Part shown: positions 44,991 through 55,413 of the stretch, piece by piece
Numbering within the stretch: the stretch's first letter is position 1
Layout: each line of letters begins with the position of its first letter
Translations under genes and position numbers: made by a program
The notes under the pieces: generated by a model
What the model saw: the letters and a program-made list of their open reading frames with translations, nothing else
Databases searched by the model: none
Told to the model about the DNA's origin: nothing
DNA from: Pyrrhosoma nymphula
Lineage: Eukaryota > Arthropoda > Insecta > Odonata > Coenagrionidae
Direction of reading: 5' to 3'
Assembly (NCBI GenBank): GCA_963573305.1
Contig: OY754338.1
Location: 22,690,192-22,754,191, forward strand
Length of the DNA: 64,000 bases

Positions 44991-46560
44991 CACCCAGTCC
45001 TCGAATAACGCTGACTCAATTAGCGCTGTTTCGCATTAACGCTGTCCAAAATTTAATACCATTTCGTTCTTATTAACGCTCTCGCTCCGCATTAGCGCTC
45101 TCCATACTACCGCCGCATTTGAAAATTTCACCGTGATCGCTGCGCCCGATACGGAAGGTGCCTATTAGAAACTGAAGTCGTTAGATCCGTGTTGTACCAC
45201 GTTTGACCACTTACGAACGTTTAAAATTACTAAATATTTGGACAAATCTAATAAAAACGTCTGTAAAGTGAGCAAAATTAAAAGTTCGTATTCCTGTTAT
45301 TTATTCATTCGCGTTTTATTTTTTATTACATGTATAACTTAACGACTTTATTTCCTTTCAGCTACGCCCTTCTTACCGCAATAAATCCTATAGTTTTACT
45401 AGTTACAAAATAACATTCTTAATAATCCATTTTATTTCAAATATTAAGGTCATGAGTGATAAGCCACAGTCAGTTAACAAAAAAAGGAAAAGCTTAACCC
45501 TTGAAGTGAAATTGGATGTTTTGCGACGACTAGATGCTGGGCAACGGCAACACGAAGTCTGCAGGGTGCTATCTCTGGCTGGTTCCACAGTAAGGACTGT
45601 CATGAGAGATGCAGAAAAAATTAAAGAATATGGAAAGACTGCGACTCCCTTAACTTCTGTGAGGATAGGAACAAGGAACAGATCAAAGACTATGGTGGAA
45701 ATGGAGAGGTTATTAAGTATTTGGATGGAGGACTTAATTCAAAAACGTATGCCTGTGAGTTTGCTGATGATCCAAGCAAAGGCAAAAAGTCTATTCGCGA
45801 ATTTGGTTAAATATCTCCCAGGAAGTTCTATTAGTTCTACTGTCGAAACATTCGCTGCAAGTCGAGGATGGTTTGAACGCTTTAGAGCATGATATAACTT
45901 GCACAACATATCTATTCGTGGCGAGTCGGCCAGTGCAGATGATAGGGCACCAGCGGCTTATATCGATGAAATTGCTGCTATTATAGAAATGAATGGATAC
46001 TCACCTCACCAAATTTTTAATGCCGATGAGACTGGGTTATTCTGGAAAAGAATGCCAGCCAGGACGTATATTTCTAAGCAGGAGAAACTAATGCCTGGAT
46101 TCAAAGTTTCGAAGGATCGGTTGACGTTATTGCACGGTGGAAACGCTGCCGGAGACTTTAAGTTGAAGCCAATGATTTAATACCATTCCGAAAACCCGAG
46201 GGCAGTGAAAGGCTATGGCAAGTAAAATCTACCTGTCCTTTGGACATCTAATAAAAAAGCTTGGGTAACAATTCCCGTTTTTGAGCAGAGGTTTAAGTCT
46301 TACTTCTGTCCGGAAGTAAAAAAGTACTGTGCTCAGAAAATTTAGATCTTAAAATTTTATTGATACTAGATAATGCTCCGGGGCATCCAAGAACCCTTTG
46401 CAATTTATGTCCGGAAGTCAATGTCGTTTTTTTACCACCAAACACAATTGCTATTCTGCAGCCCATGGACCAAGGTGTTACTTCAACGTTTAAAGCATAT
46501 TATCTAAGGGAAACGTTTGCTCAAGCTGTGAAGACTACACAAGAAGAGATATAAGAATAA
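44991..46560 (+). pseudogene. second Tigger-type transposase, 3'-truncated
   Basis: An element end (TA|CACCCAGTCCTCGAATAACG) starts at 44991. The coding part from 45452 has a psq/HTH (KRKSLTLEVKLDVLRRLDAG), a CENP-B-like part (ASRGWFERFRA) and a DDE core: FNADETGLFWKRMP, LDNAPGHP, LQPMDQGVTSTF. A stop at 45890, another at 46178 and a frameshift before 46360 break it. The 3' portion and right TIR are missing. It is a different lineage from the 18.8-kb copy (many substitutions throughout). Confidence 0.82.
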
Positions 46561-46607
46561 AATAACTCATACAGGAGTAAGGCTCTTAAAACTGAAACTA
46601 AGGCATG

Positions 46608-46832
46608 CAGGAATTTTTCTCGGGTTTCCCAGCAGGTTAATGGGTTCATTTTCGCCAATATTTCAAAATCCAACTCTGGTAACGTCATCAGGACAGATGT
46701 GTGCCAAAGTGGATGTTGGTATTGTTTCCTGCCTTTTCGTGGAATTGCTGTTTTTTGCATAATGTGGCCAAGGTGAAATGTTGGCAAACATGGAGCCATT
46801 AACCTGGTGGGAAACCCGAGAAAAGTTCCTCC
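46608..46832. repeat. 225-bp imperfect palindrome
   Basis: GGAATTTTTCTCGGGTTTCC at the left matches GGAAACCCGAGAAAAGTTCC at the right, with AGGTTAATGG/CCATTAACCT and further pairs towards the centre (about 46720). A CTGATGA lies at 46691-46685 (minus) with a downstream GAAATATT, but stem II is poor. Confidence 0.65.
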
Positions 46833-46938
46833 ACATCATTTGCTGGGAAAGCACCAGATCTTACTTGAAACTGGCTTTTAAACAATGGAAAATTCTGGTT
46901 TAGAGGACCAAGAAGTCAATTTCTAAAAAGAATCAAAC

Positions 46939-47270
46939 CTGTAGGTCAGCATTATCTTCCACGGATGTCCCTTCATGGGCAATACTGGGCCAGTAGCGAA
47001 CAGTGCCCTCGGGAGTGACGGCAACACAAGATGGAAAGTGGTTGCCTTCATTGGTGATGACACAAACAAGGTCAGCCTTGTGTGAGAGGTCACTTGGAGG
47101 AAGGTTTAATTCCCTGCATTGGCCAGCAGCAGCAGCTACTGTCCACCTTCTAGCCTCATGGCCCAGAGGCCCAGCTGAGAATTGACGGTACTGCCACACA
47201 AATAGACGACGGCCAGTAACCAGCCATGCCCATCCCGAGGGTGAGATGCGAACACTCCCAGAAGCACTTC
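46939..47270 (-). CDS. Nup133: Nup133 exon 4 (propeller core)
   Basis: The acceptor is TTTTCCTCTAG|GAAGTG and the donor GACCTACAG|GTTTG. The exon encodes about 110 residues with the most diagnostic Nup133 motifs in the window: SPSGWAWLVTGRRLFVWQYR, CRELNLPPSDLSHKADLV and VTPEGTVRYWPSIAHEG. These correspond to blades of the N-terminal beta-propeller. The reading frame is intact, which argues for a functional gene despite the transposons on both sides. Confidence 0.88.
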
Positions 47271-47644
47271 CTAGAGGAAAAATAGATGCATCAGGGGCCT
47301 AAAACACTTCATCATTACTTATTGGGCACATTTTTCAACACAAGAGCCAATCAAAAACAATGTAAGGAGAAATGAATGGGAAAAATAACTGAGAAAGATC
47401 AAGAATGGTAAACATAAGGCAAATTAGGAAGGACATCAAAGAGAAAAATTAGGTGATTAGAAAAATTTAAGGAACAACGAAGAACGATGACAGCTGATAC
47501 TGACAATGAAATCATAATTAATTTAGGGTATGAAAGCAACATAAAACAAAAAGGCCAATTAACCATGGGAAAGAGATCATTACGGAGTTTCACAAACATG
47601 TCTTGGATAAGTAAGTTCCATTAATATTGAGCAAGAAAAATCAC

Positions 47645-47767
47645 CTGTATCCAACAGAAGTGCACTTGCATATGCATCCTTATGCATGATAAAGTAACGA
47701 CTATTGAGGGCATCACCGAAAGGGCAAAGAGTGGCATCCCGGAGGGGAAGATTCACGAGGAAGGGGT
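47645..47767 (-). CDS. Nup133: Nup133 exon 3 (possible lineage-specific insertion)
   Basis: The acceptor is a pyrimidine tract ending CCCATGCAG|ACCCCT and the donor TTGGATACAG|GTGATT. With these sites the exon is phase 1 to phase 1 and 123 nt long. It joins in frame both to exon 2 and to exon 4 (ending ...ALLLDTG and continuing SASGSVRIS). It encodes about 41 residues between SLPV..EAL and GWAWLV that are not obvious in the vertebrate protein, where these blocks are closer together. An upstream acceptor (TTTGCAG|TGTTAC) gives the wrong phase with exon 2. The exon is supported by phase and sequence quality; its exact 5' edge is less sure. Confidence 0.65.
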
Positions 47768-49110
47768 CTGCATGGGAGTAGAGGGAGAGCATTTGCATGT
47801 AACACTGCAAATATAATTGCATTTAAAGTGGGAGATGGTGGAAAAGTGTCAACAGTACATTACAAGGCAATGTTTACAATACCAACAAAGGCAAAATAGG
47901 CAGATGGTTTGCAATTGATAGAAGTTCACCTAAACTAGTGGATTATGAGCAATAGAGTGCACAGTTGATGCTACTACACATCTTTGTGACCAACTGCAAA
48001 ATGAAGCATTTTGCAGTTGGTAACAAAGGCATTTGCATGGTTGTTACAAAATCTGAATTTTTAAATTCCCTGAATTTTCCAGGTGTTAGGCAATTTTTTC
48101 CCTGATCTTTTCAAAAATTAATAATATAAGTAAAACACCAAAATTAGGTAGCAGAAATTATCCTGTGGGGACGAGATGTGTTTTTGATACAAGACACTAC
48201 CTTCCTCCATACATATTTAACGTTTCCTTGTGCCTTTATTACTGCTTAGTATTTTTAAGGAAAATTTAAGTGAAAAGGAATTCTTGATAATTGGTGAAAT
48301 TGCTCTTTTATAATAGGTATTTTAAAATAACATGACAACGTGAAAATTAAAGAGGGCTTTCCCATAACTTTAAGTCATTGGGAATGTTCTGAGAGACATC
48401 CGAAAACACCACAATAAGATTTAAAGAGAACAAGTAAGAAAAGAGGGAAATTTAAAAAATAATTTGTTCATACTATTACAACAATATGTGATAAAGAAAA
48501 TATTTCTCTCATCTTTAATATGTATTTTTTTTAATAAAAATAAGACTTAAAAGTAAAATTAAGAATGAAATTGCATTCAGTTTAAGGTACAATGTAGCTT
48601 AGTGATTCGAGATGAACAAGAAAAATTATTGAATGGACAAACAATTATTATTCGTTAACTAGAGACCACATATAATTTGTAGTTATTATTCCATGCCAAA
48701 ATATGAAATGAGAAGACTATCCAACAGCTATCGGCCTATGGAGATGGGCATGTCCAGAAATATTTTCCTAAAAACAATGATAACATTAAGAAATTTGTTA
48801 AGTATGTGATACATTTAATATTGTATAGGGACTGATATAATGCGCATGCGCACATTGCACCTATGCATTGTGGGTAGAATTAGGTAAAGAGACACGCTTC
48901 TTCTAAAACATGTAGCCGTAGCAACACGCATTATTGTATCTGTTTGGATTGCACGTTATTACAGGTAATAAAGCCTAAGTTGATACAATGGAGAGACTGG
49001 GACTTTGATTTATTTTCCACACCTCAACAATAACAAATTAGAAAGGGAGAAAAAATTAAGACTTAAAGATTGACTCCTTACATTACAATGATATGTACCA
49101 GGAAAAGAAA
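47768..49110. other. unassigned intronic sequence with a possible solo LTR
   Basis: AT-rich. At 48826-49029 a stretch starting TGTATAGGGACTG and ending CACCTCAACA, with GCATGCGCACATTGC and AATAAAG inside, has the look of a solo LTR. No matching target duplication or second copy is seen. Confidence 0.3.
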
Positions 49111-49295
49111 CTTACAAGGGGAGTGTCCGATAACTGGGTCGCAGATCTTGATGAAAATTCGTATGCATATAGAAATCCGAATGCTATTCACGAATCACCC
49201 CACATATGGGCGTATAAATCCAATAGTTTAAACAATAAAGGCGTTTAAACATTTATAGATTTTATAAAAACCCTATTTATCAACCCCCGACATCA

Positions 49296-49375
49296 AGGAA
49301 GGTGTGGTCCAGTGGTCAGTGTGCGGGTCTGCGGTGCGGAGGGACAGTGTTCGATATCCGTCGGCGACAAATTTT
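49296..49375 (+). repeat. tRNA-like module, left arm
   Basis: AAGGTGTGGTCCAGTGGTCAG contains an A-box-like TGGTCCAGTGG. AGTGTTCGATATCC is a B box with a small insertion, and TTTTTATA follows. The right arm has a counterpart at 51580-51652 (minus) with a shortened middle. Confidence 0.55.
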
Positions 49376-50138
49376 TATATGCTACTTTTCTTTGTTTTTC
49401 CTTCGTGGAGTTTTAAGTTAAAATCTAAGTTTTCTTTTCTTTCAAAGTTTTTTTTAATGCGTGGAAATATTTTTTTTCGCGAATACCATAGGGCTTATTT
49501 TTTTTTCTTTCGTGCAAAGTCAACGTAATTTCTTTGTTTCCCCATTCTTTCACCACGCAAACTTGATTTGTTTCTTCATTTGCAAGACCTCCTGTTGAAT
49601 TCATAATTATACAATAGTCTAAATAATGGTTACATCATTCTTTATAAGACCCACGATCAAAAATCCTGTTTTCTTATTTTGTCGTGCTTTGAAAAAAGGG
49701 GGGAAAAATGTGATCTGCTTATCTACAAATTTCTGTAATCGAATCATCATTTCTCAATCTAAAGACATACAAATAAATACATTGTAATAAGGCTCGTTGA
49801 GAAAGACTCTTGTTATAAATTGCTAGAGTGACCACTTTCAGAAAAATTCCATGAGCCGCCCCAGCGCCCGGCAGTGCAGGTCATCCGTTCGACCATCTAA
49901 CGGTTGTCTTCCAAAGGCATTATTGGCCCCCTTCGACCCTTCCTCAAATCCTTTTTTTCGTCAGAACTCCTAACGGGAGTAACCACATCACGAGGATTGG
50001 GAACCAAATTGGTTTTTCAATGAAACAAATGATATTAGGCACGGAATTCAATTGAATTGTCTTAAAATTTAATTAATATAATAAATAATAATAAATTTAC
50101 AAGGTAATTAAGTCAATCGGCATTCTATCTTTTTTCTG

Positions 50139-50960
50139 TCATTTTTGATATCTCTCCGGATGAAAATCATCAAAAAAACATTTAAAACACAAAAATTTAG
50201 AACACCAAGAACACCTTTGTCCCGCCCAGGAATCGATGAAAAGAAGAAACTTTTCTTTTTTCACGTACGGCGCCAATACCTTGTCCAAAAACAATTCATA
50301 CGTGCTTGTCAATAGTTTTCCAGATTTGGAACAAGTCACAAATACGTTTTTGTATCGATCCATTGCACCTTCCACCTCTAGTGTGACTCTTGGTCCAAAC
50401 TTTCCTGTTACCTCTTGCAAACAAATAAACACTTTTGGTAACTGTTCACCAGAACATGTCACACTGTATTGTGCTGTGTACGAATGAGTCATTTTCTTTG
50501 ACTGGCTCACACACACTTCTGTAGCTTTTTCACCTTGATAAGAAAGCGTACGTCTAATATGGGCACGGTACTCGCATCCCGTTTGGTCAGTATTAATTAC
50601 TAATGATGTTTCAAACATTGGAATCAGCTTCCTGCTTTGTTCCTGGAACAGAAGAGCTACTTTCATTGTGTCATCCGCAGACTTTCTATCCCTATGACTC
50701 ATATATCGGGTGACTTTCCTCTGTCGAATCTTATGTTTTCGTTTAAAACGATTTGTCCACGCCATAGAAGCGTTGAACTGAAAATCCTCGACCAAAAATT
50801 GAGATGCTGCTGCCACAGCCCACTGCTGTACTATTCTCATTGTCACATTCTTGCCATTTGCTCTGCATTCGCAAAACCTGTCATAAGTCCATTTGCCGAT
50901 CAAATCCCACTTATCTCTCTTGGTTCCACTGGAACGGACATCTTTTTCCCAGGATTGTAG
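50139..50960 (-). pseudogene. DDE transposase with internal deletion (HTH/CENP-B-like, Cys-rich C-terminus)
   Basis: The frame is open from about 50960 (first clear coding WEKDVRSSGTKRDKW). It has a helix-turn-helix region (MRIVQQWAVAAASQF), a CENP-B-like part (KHKIRQRKVTRYMS), and the first catalytic Asp in VINTDQTGCEYR. YQGEK, HSYTAQYSVTCSGEQLPKVF and CSKSGKL follow, then the second Asp in LLFIDSWAGQ. Directly after this comes CSWCSKFLCFKCFFDDFHPE, which in intact relatives is the C-terminal Cys cluster. About 150-200 residues with the third acidic residue are therefore missing. The protein resembles arthropod transposases annotated with HTH-CENPB domains; the superfamily is not certain. 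Confidence 0.75.
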
Positions 50961-52079
50961 TACCCAACGAAATGCACTATCTTACTAACCCTGGCGAGAG
51001 TTTTTGGAGGAAGTGTCCAAGGGAGGGCCAATAATGCCTTCGGAAAACAACCGTTAGATGGTCGAACGGATGACCTGCATTGCCGGGTGCTGGGGCGGCT
51101 CATGGAAATTTTCTGCAAGTGGTCACTCTCGCAATTTATAACAAGAGTCTTTCTCAACGAGCCTTATTACAATGTATTTATTTGTATGTCTTTAGATTGA
51201 GAAATGGTGATTCGATTACAGAAATTAGTAGATAAGCAGATCACATTTTCCCCTCCTTTTTTCAAAGCACGACAAAATAAGAAAACAGGATTTTTGATCG
51301 TGGGTCTTATAAAGAATGATGTAACCATTATTTAGACTATTGTATAATTATGAATTCAACAGGAGGTCTTGCAAATGAAGAAACAAATCAAGTTTGCGTG
51401 GTGAAAGAATGGGGAAACAAAGAAATTACGTTGACTTCAAACGAAAGAAAAAAAAATAAGCCCTATGGTATTCGCGAAAAAAAATATTTCCACGCATTAA
51501 AAAAAACTTTGAATAGAAAAGAAAAATTAGATTTTAACTTAAAACTCCACGAAGGAAAAACAAAGAAAAGTAGCATATAAAAATTTGTCGCCGACGGATA
51601 TCGAACACGGTCCCGCCGCACCGCACACTGACCACTGGACCACACCTTCCTTGATGTCGGGGGTTGATAAATAGGGTTTTTATAAAATCTATAAATGTTT
51701 AATCGCCTTTATTGTTTAAACTATTGGATTTATACGCCCATATGTGGGGTGATTCGTGAATAGCATTCGGATTTCTATATGCATACGAATTTTCATCAAG
51801 ATCTGCGACCCGGTTATCGGACACTCCCCTTGTTAGACTTTCCTTCTGGATAGTGAATCTCAAAATAATACATTCAATGAATGATAAAAATACATACAAA
51901 TAAACCCAAGGATTCACTATGAATGAATATGACAAATCTGTAACAGGTGAAAATTTATTCTCGATTGCTACTCTTGAGAACACCAATATTGTCATCAATG
52001 GCATCAACTACACTTTGGCTTTCAAGAAATATTTTTTGTTTCTGTTTAGTTAGATCTCTCAACTGACCATTGACCCATT

Positions 52080-53565
52080 TCTTCTTGCATCATTCATTCT
52101 TTCTCTCTCTCAATAATTCTCTTCTTCTCCTCAACTAATGCGTCTGCATAATGAGACCTGGCATTCCTTACACTCAGGATCATTTTCTTCGTCAAATGTA
52201 TGCAGTCTAAACTAGCAACATCCTGCACTGCATCATAGACTTGTCGCTGTGCAACAAGAGATTGAGGCAGCTGATTTTCAACGACTAACTCTTTATTAAT
52301 TGAAAAGCCCCTCTCCACAAATGCATTTCTATGGCCCAGTATTAGGACTTTGCAAAGTAAACTGACAAGGAGATCAGACAAATATGAGTCAGACAAATTT
52401 TCACCCAGAAATGATACAGCCTCTGATCCTTTCTGTTTAATGTTTTCATTACCTCCACGACTGTAGGATTGGTAATTATATTTTTGAACTCCTTTTCAAT
52501 CTGATCGCAATACTGGCCCGTTAGCCAGTTCTTTTCTTGAAAAATTTGTTATATCCAACCACATCAGTGGACAGTTGGGAAAATCCTTGATCAGGGATGG
52601 ATCAGCAAATGTAATTCCTTTGCATAATTTATATTTCAATTGTGACTTTTCAGTCAATTTTAAGCACAGTCTTCAAGAACATCCTGCATTCTTTCTTGAA
52701 TGCAAATATTTTGGCATCTTTAAGAACTACACTGCGTAGCTCAGCTCTGACTGAATGTCCTAATTTTAAACGTTTTCTGAGACTAGATAGTCACTCATTT
52801 CAATACTGACTTGGTCAATACAGCTGACATTCTTGAGTATGTCTTCCTTCACAATCAAAGACATTAAATCCACCATAAGACGAGTTAGTTCTGTGTACAG
52901 CAAGGGGGAAAATGGATCACTACTTCGAAAATAACAAAGGAAGGGCTCCACAAAGCGAGCAACGTGAGAAAAAAAGCTAATCTAGGTCCCATGAGTTTGT
53001 CCTTTATTCCTTCGTACATTTTCTTATAGCTGTGTGAAGTCACCCTTTTGCCATCTCTTTCCATGGCTCTAACAAATTCTCAACGCGGTTTCTGCCACTT
53101 TTGCATTGCAGCCACCTAACTGGTCAGAACTTCTTAGGGAATTTACAACTCTCATTATAATACTTGTAGTTGCTCCTCTCAGGCATATCTTTGAACACAT
53201 TATAGCAAGCTCTAAGAAAGGGTACCAGATTCCATCAGGTGGCTTTTAATCCTGATTTAAAAGCAGTATGTACAGTATGAAGCCCACATGAACCCATAGA
53301 CACAAGCAAGGGATCATCAACATCATTCATGGATTGAAGGTGTGCCTGCAGGTCTGTCACAAATTTGAAATTGATATTGGGCCCATCCATTGAGACTTGG
53401 AGGAGATTCTTTAAGTTCGGACCAGAAAGATCTTTCAAAAAACCTTCCGGCAGATCTGTAGCTGTACTATGACCTAAGAAAGAGGAGCTGAAATAGTGAG
53501 TAGAAACTTCATTTTCTGCTTGGCTCCAAAAACGCAGATGAATTAAATGGGAAGATGGCATTATT
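52080..53565 (-). pseudogene. decayed hAT-like transposase-derived gene
   Basis: Minus strand. The 5' piece (53561-53235) has LLQVSMDGPNINFKF and LLVSMGSCGLHTVHTAFK. The 3' piece (52396-52094) has ILGHRNAFVERGFSINKEL and VENQLPQSLVAQRQVYDAV, the C-terminal dimerisation block of hAT-like proteins (consensus SHGNA.VERGFS.N). The stretch between has several stops and frameshifts. No TIRs recognised. It lies in intron 2 of Nup133, in the same orientation. Confidence 0.7.
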
Positions 53566-54673
53566 TATGCTTTATACACGATATTAGTACATTGCTTATA
53601 CGCAAATTTCAACCATTTCAAAAATCGTAATATAAATCATGGGATTATAAAAAAGATGCAGATAAGGGTGTAACTTTAGGAAATTTCCAGATTGCATTAA
53701 AACTTTCCCTTACTTTTCCATGACCATTTTTAAATTCCCTGATTTTCCTGGTTCTCCAGGTCTGTGGCAACTGGGCACTTGGGACCCTGGTAACCAAAAG
53801 CAGACTAGCTTATAGCCCTCAACAGAGCTAGTTAGTGGGCGAAATACCCCTCCACTATAAACGGTCTTCTGCACGATGGCCACAATGTTTCACTATCACT
53901 AAAGTCCTAAGTTCTTTGGCTGAGGCTAGATGTTCAGGCTTTTATATTTAAAAAGGAATTAGTTTTTGGAAATGAGATGGTTCACTCAAGGTGACCTACG
54001 GAAAATTAAAGCATGCTTCGTGTCAACAAAGCACTTATAGCATTTTCTGATATCATTCGTAAAACTACACCTAGCTAATAAAATATTGAAAAAAAAAATG
54101 CTAATATCATAATCTGGCAAAATATTGCTGTCAATTAGCTGAAGTTACTTAAGAGCATCCACGGAGGGCTTATGAAATATCTTTCAGGTGGACAAAAAAA
54201 AAGAATGAGTAGTGAAAACCAATGGAAGGTTTAGTGTTTCCATTTCACAGAGCTCATGAATGCAATGGCAAAAGGAGTCCATACCAATTAACGTTGATAA
54301 TAATGATATTATTGCAATAACATTACAAATATCCTCAAACAAAAACTGTAGAGCGATGCTCAAAGTTAACGGAATAACGATATGAAAAGCAATTACTGTT
54401 TTCCAGTTAGTATTTTGCGCTTAAATTTTATGCAGAACAGTTTTCTTTACCAGGCGATACTGATGGACTAGAAAAGTGCACCTGCAACAACTACAAAAAT
54501 TTATTTAAAACGGACACCTGAGAGCAGTGATTAATAAGCAAGATACATGCACAAGTTCCATGAACATGGGCGGCCATTAAAATGATCACCCAGCTTACAT
54601 TCATTATTCACGATATATCCGTGACACACTCACTTAAATTAGCGGCAAACAATATTCATGTGTTTATACTTAC
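53566..54673. other. unassigned intronic sequence
   Basis: Intron 2 of Nup133 near exon 2. No gene or element recognised. Confidence 0.4.
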
Positions 54674-54798
54674 GGTCTGCATAACCAAGCGCTTCTGCGA
54701 CTAACACAGGCAATGAGGCGCCGCAGCTTTCAACAACATGCCGGGGAGTTACTGCAACTACTTTCCTAGACTGAGATGAACGTAAACCGACGGAGGAC
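54674..54798 (-). CDS. Nup133: Nup133 exon 2
   Basis: The acceptor is CTACTGTAG|GTCCTC and the donor GCAGACC|GTAAGT. The exon carries the conserved start of the propeller, VVESCGASLPVLVAEAL, which corresponds to the short 'SLPV-x-V-x-EAL' block at the same place in animal Nup133. It follows a 131-nt intron and precedes a 6.9-kb intron that contains a complete 2.7-kb DDE transposon and a decayed hAT-like gene. Confidence 0.8.
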
Positions 54799-54929
54799 CT
54801 ACAGTAGTGGTGGACATGTGAAAAGGTATGGTATCTGATCATGCTATATATTGCAATAAGTAACGCAAGTATAAACATGGAATAACAACTCATAGATAAT
54901 AACATCGCTCAAATTAGCCTAAAAATTAC

Positions 54930-55048
54930 CTGCTAGACTTTCTGGAGTACGTAGGAAAGTTTCTTTTAGACTGAAGAGGAGATCGCGCACTGACAGAGGA
55001 TAGGTTTAAGGACTTGGGGATGGTTTTTGGACTTTGATTCCACTCCAT
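54930..55048 (-). CDS. Nup133: Nup133 exon 1 (start codon)
   Basis: The start ATG lies at 55048-55046. The exon encodes 39 residues plus two bases, beginning MEWNQSPKTIPKS and rich in Ser, Lys and Arg, like the disordered N-terminal tails of Nup133 proteins. The donor reads AGCAG|GTAATT. The split codon is completed by the first base of exon 2. This ATG is preferred because it opens the frame that splices cleanly into exon 2 and lies next to the CCAAT and DRE-like elements. A small upstream exon or another start cannot be excluded. Confidence 0.75.
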
Positions 55049-55413
55049 TATCTAACTTCAGGGTTCACTTCTGGGTTGGAAGTAGAAAATTACCTCCGTT
55101 GTTGTCAAGCACCAATCATTGGCCAACAAAATCATTAGACAGTGCCGGAAAGAAATGTTTAAATTTTACCCACTCGCACGACGGACTCCTCCGCGCCATT
55201 CCTCTTAAACAATCGATCTTCTCCCGATTGATCGTGAATCGACTATCGAATACTCGAATCGAATAATTGATGTTAACAATCGATAGTTACCCAGCTGGAT
55301 GTTCTGAACCTTCTGGTGTTGTTAAAAATGTCCACAATTTTTTAGTTACTTTGAAACCCCAATTGTTATGAATGCTTTAAATATCACATAGAAGGTTACT
55401 TTTAGTGATAAAA
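55049..55413. promoter_or_regulatory. candidate bidirectional promoter between Nup133 and a small membrane-protein gene
   Basis: The two start codons are head-to-head, 365 bp apart. The interval has facing CCAAT (55112-55116) and ATTGG (55118-55122) boxes. It also has a cluster of ATCGAT/ATCGA motifs (55212-55217, about 55245-55262, 55279-55286), the last reading AATCGATA, one mismatch from the insect DRE site TATCGATA bound by DREF. No TATA box is evident. This combination is typical of housekeeping, divergently transcribed insect promoters. The assignment is inferred from motif content and layout; transcription starts are not known. Confidence 0.5.

Larger units (their letters stand above)
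49112..51835. mobile_element. TTA-flanked DDE transposon with about 830-bp inverted repeats
   Basis: Left end TTA|CAAGGGGAGTGTCCGATAAC, right end GTTATCGGACACTCCCCTTG|TTA (TTA at 49112-49114 and 51833-51835). Arms 49115-49945 and 51010-51832 are highly similar inverted repeats. The middle holds one minus-strand transposase frame. Each arm has a tRNA-like module 180-181 bp from the end. Total length is 2718 bp. The termini CAAGG(A/G)GA and the TTA duplication are shared with the 13175-15969 element. Confidence 0.88.
18273..55048 (-). other. Nup133: Nup133 gene, 5' half (six exons, five introns)
   Basis: Gene-level entry for the nucleoporin Nup133, a member of the Y-shaped (Nup107-160) scaffold of the nuclear pore. 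Six minus-strand exons were placed by eye: 55048-54930, 54798-54674, 47767-47645, 47270-46939, 39323-39105 and 18467-18273. All junctions are GT-AG and all phases agree (2, 1, 1, 0, 0, 0), giving 1113 nt or 371 codons. Order and spacing of conserved blocks match the N-terminal beta-propeller of animal Nup133: SLPV..EAL, GWAWLV.G..L..WQY, C.EL.LPPSDL...ADLV, RYWPS.A.E, G.I.RK.SSL.FG. Introns are about 0.13, 6.9, 0.37, 7.6 and 20.6 kb, and the large ones are full of transposons. The gene continues beyond 18273; I found no later exon in the window. Identification rests on remembered family motifs, not on a search. Confidence 0.85.

Noticed and set aside
46685..46720. Seventh hammerhead-like core in the 46608-46832 palindrome
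   Set aside because: CTGATGA and a downstream GAAATATT exist, but no convincing stem II can be drawn between them.
55027..55266. Plus-strand 79-codon frame upstream of the small membrane-protein gene
   Set aside because: It overlaps Nup133 exon 1 in antisense and the promoter; no supporting motif.
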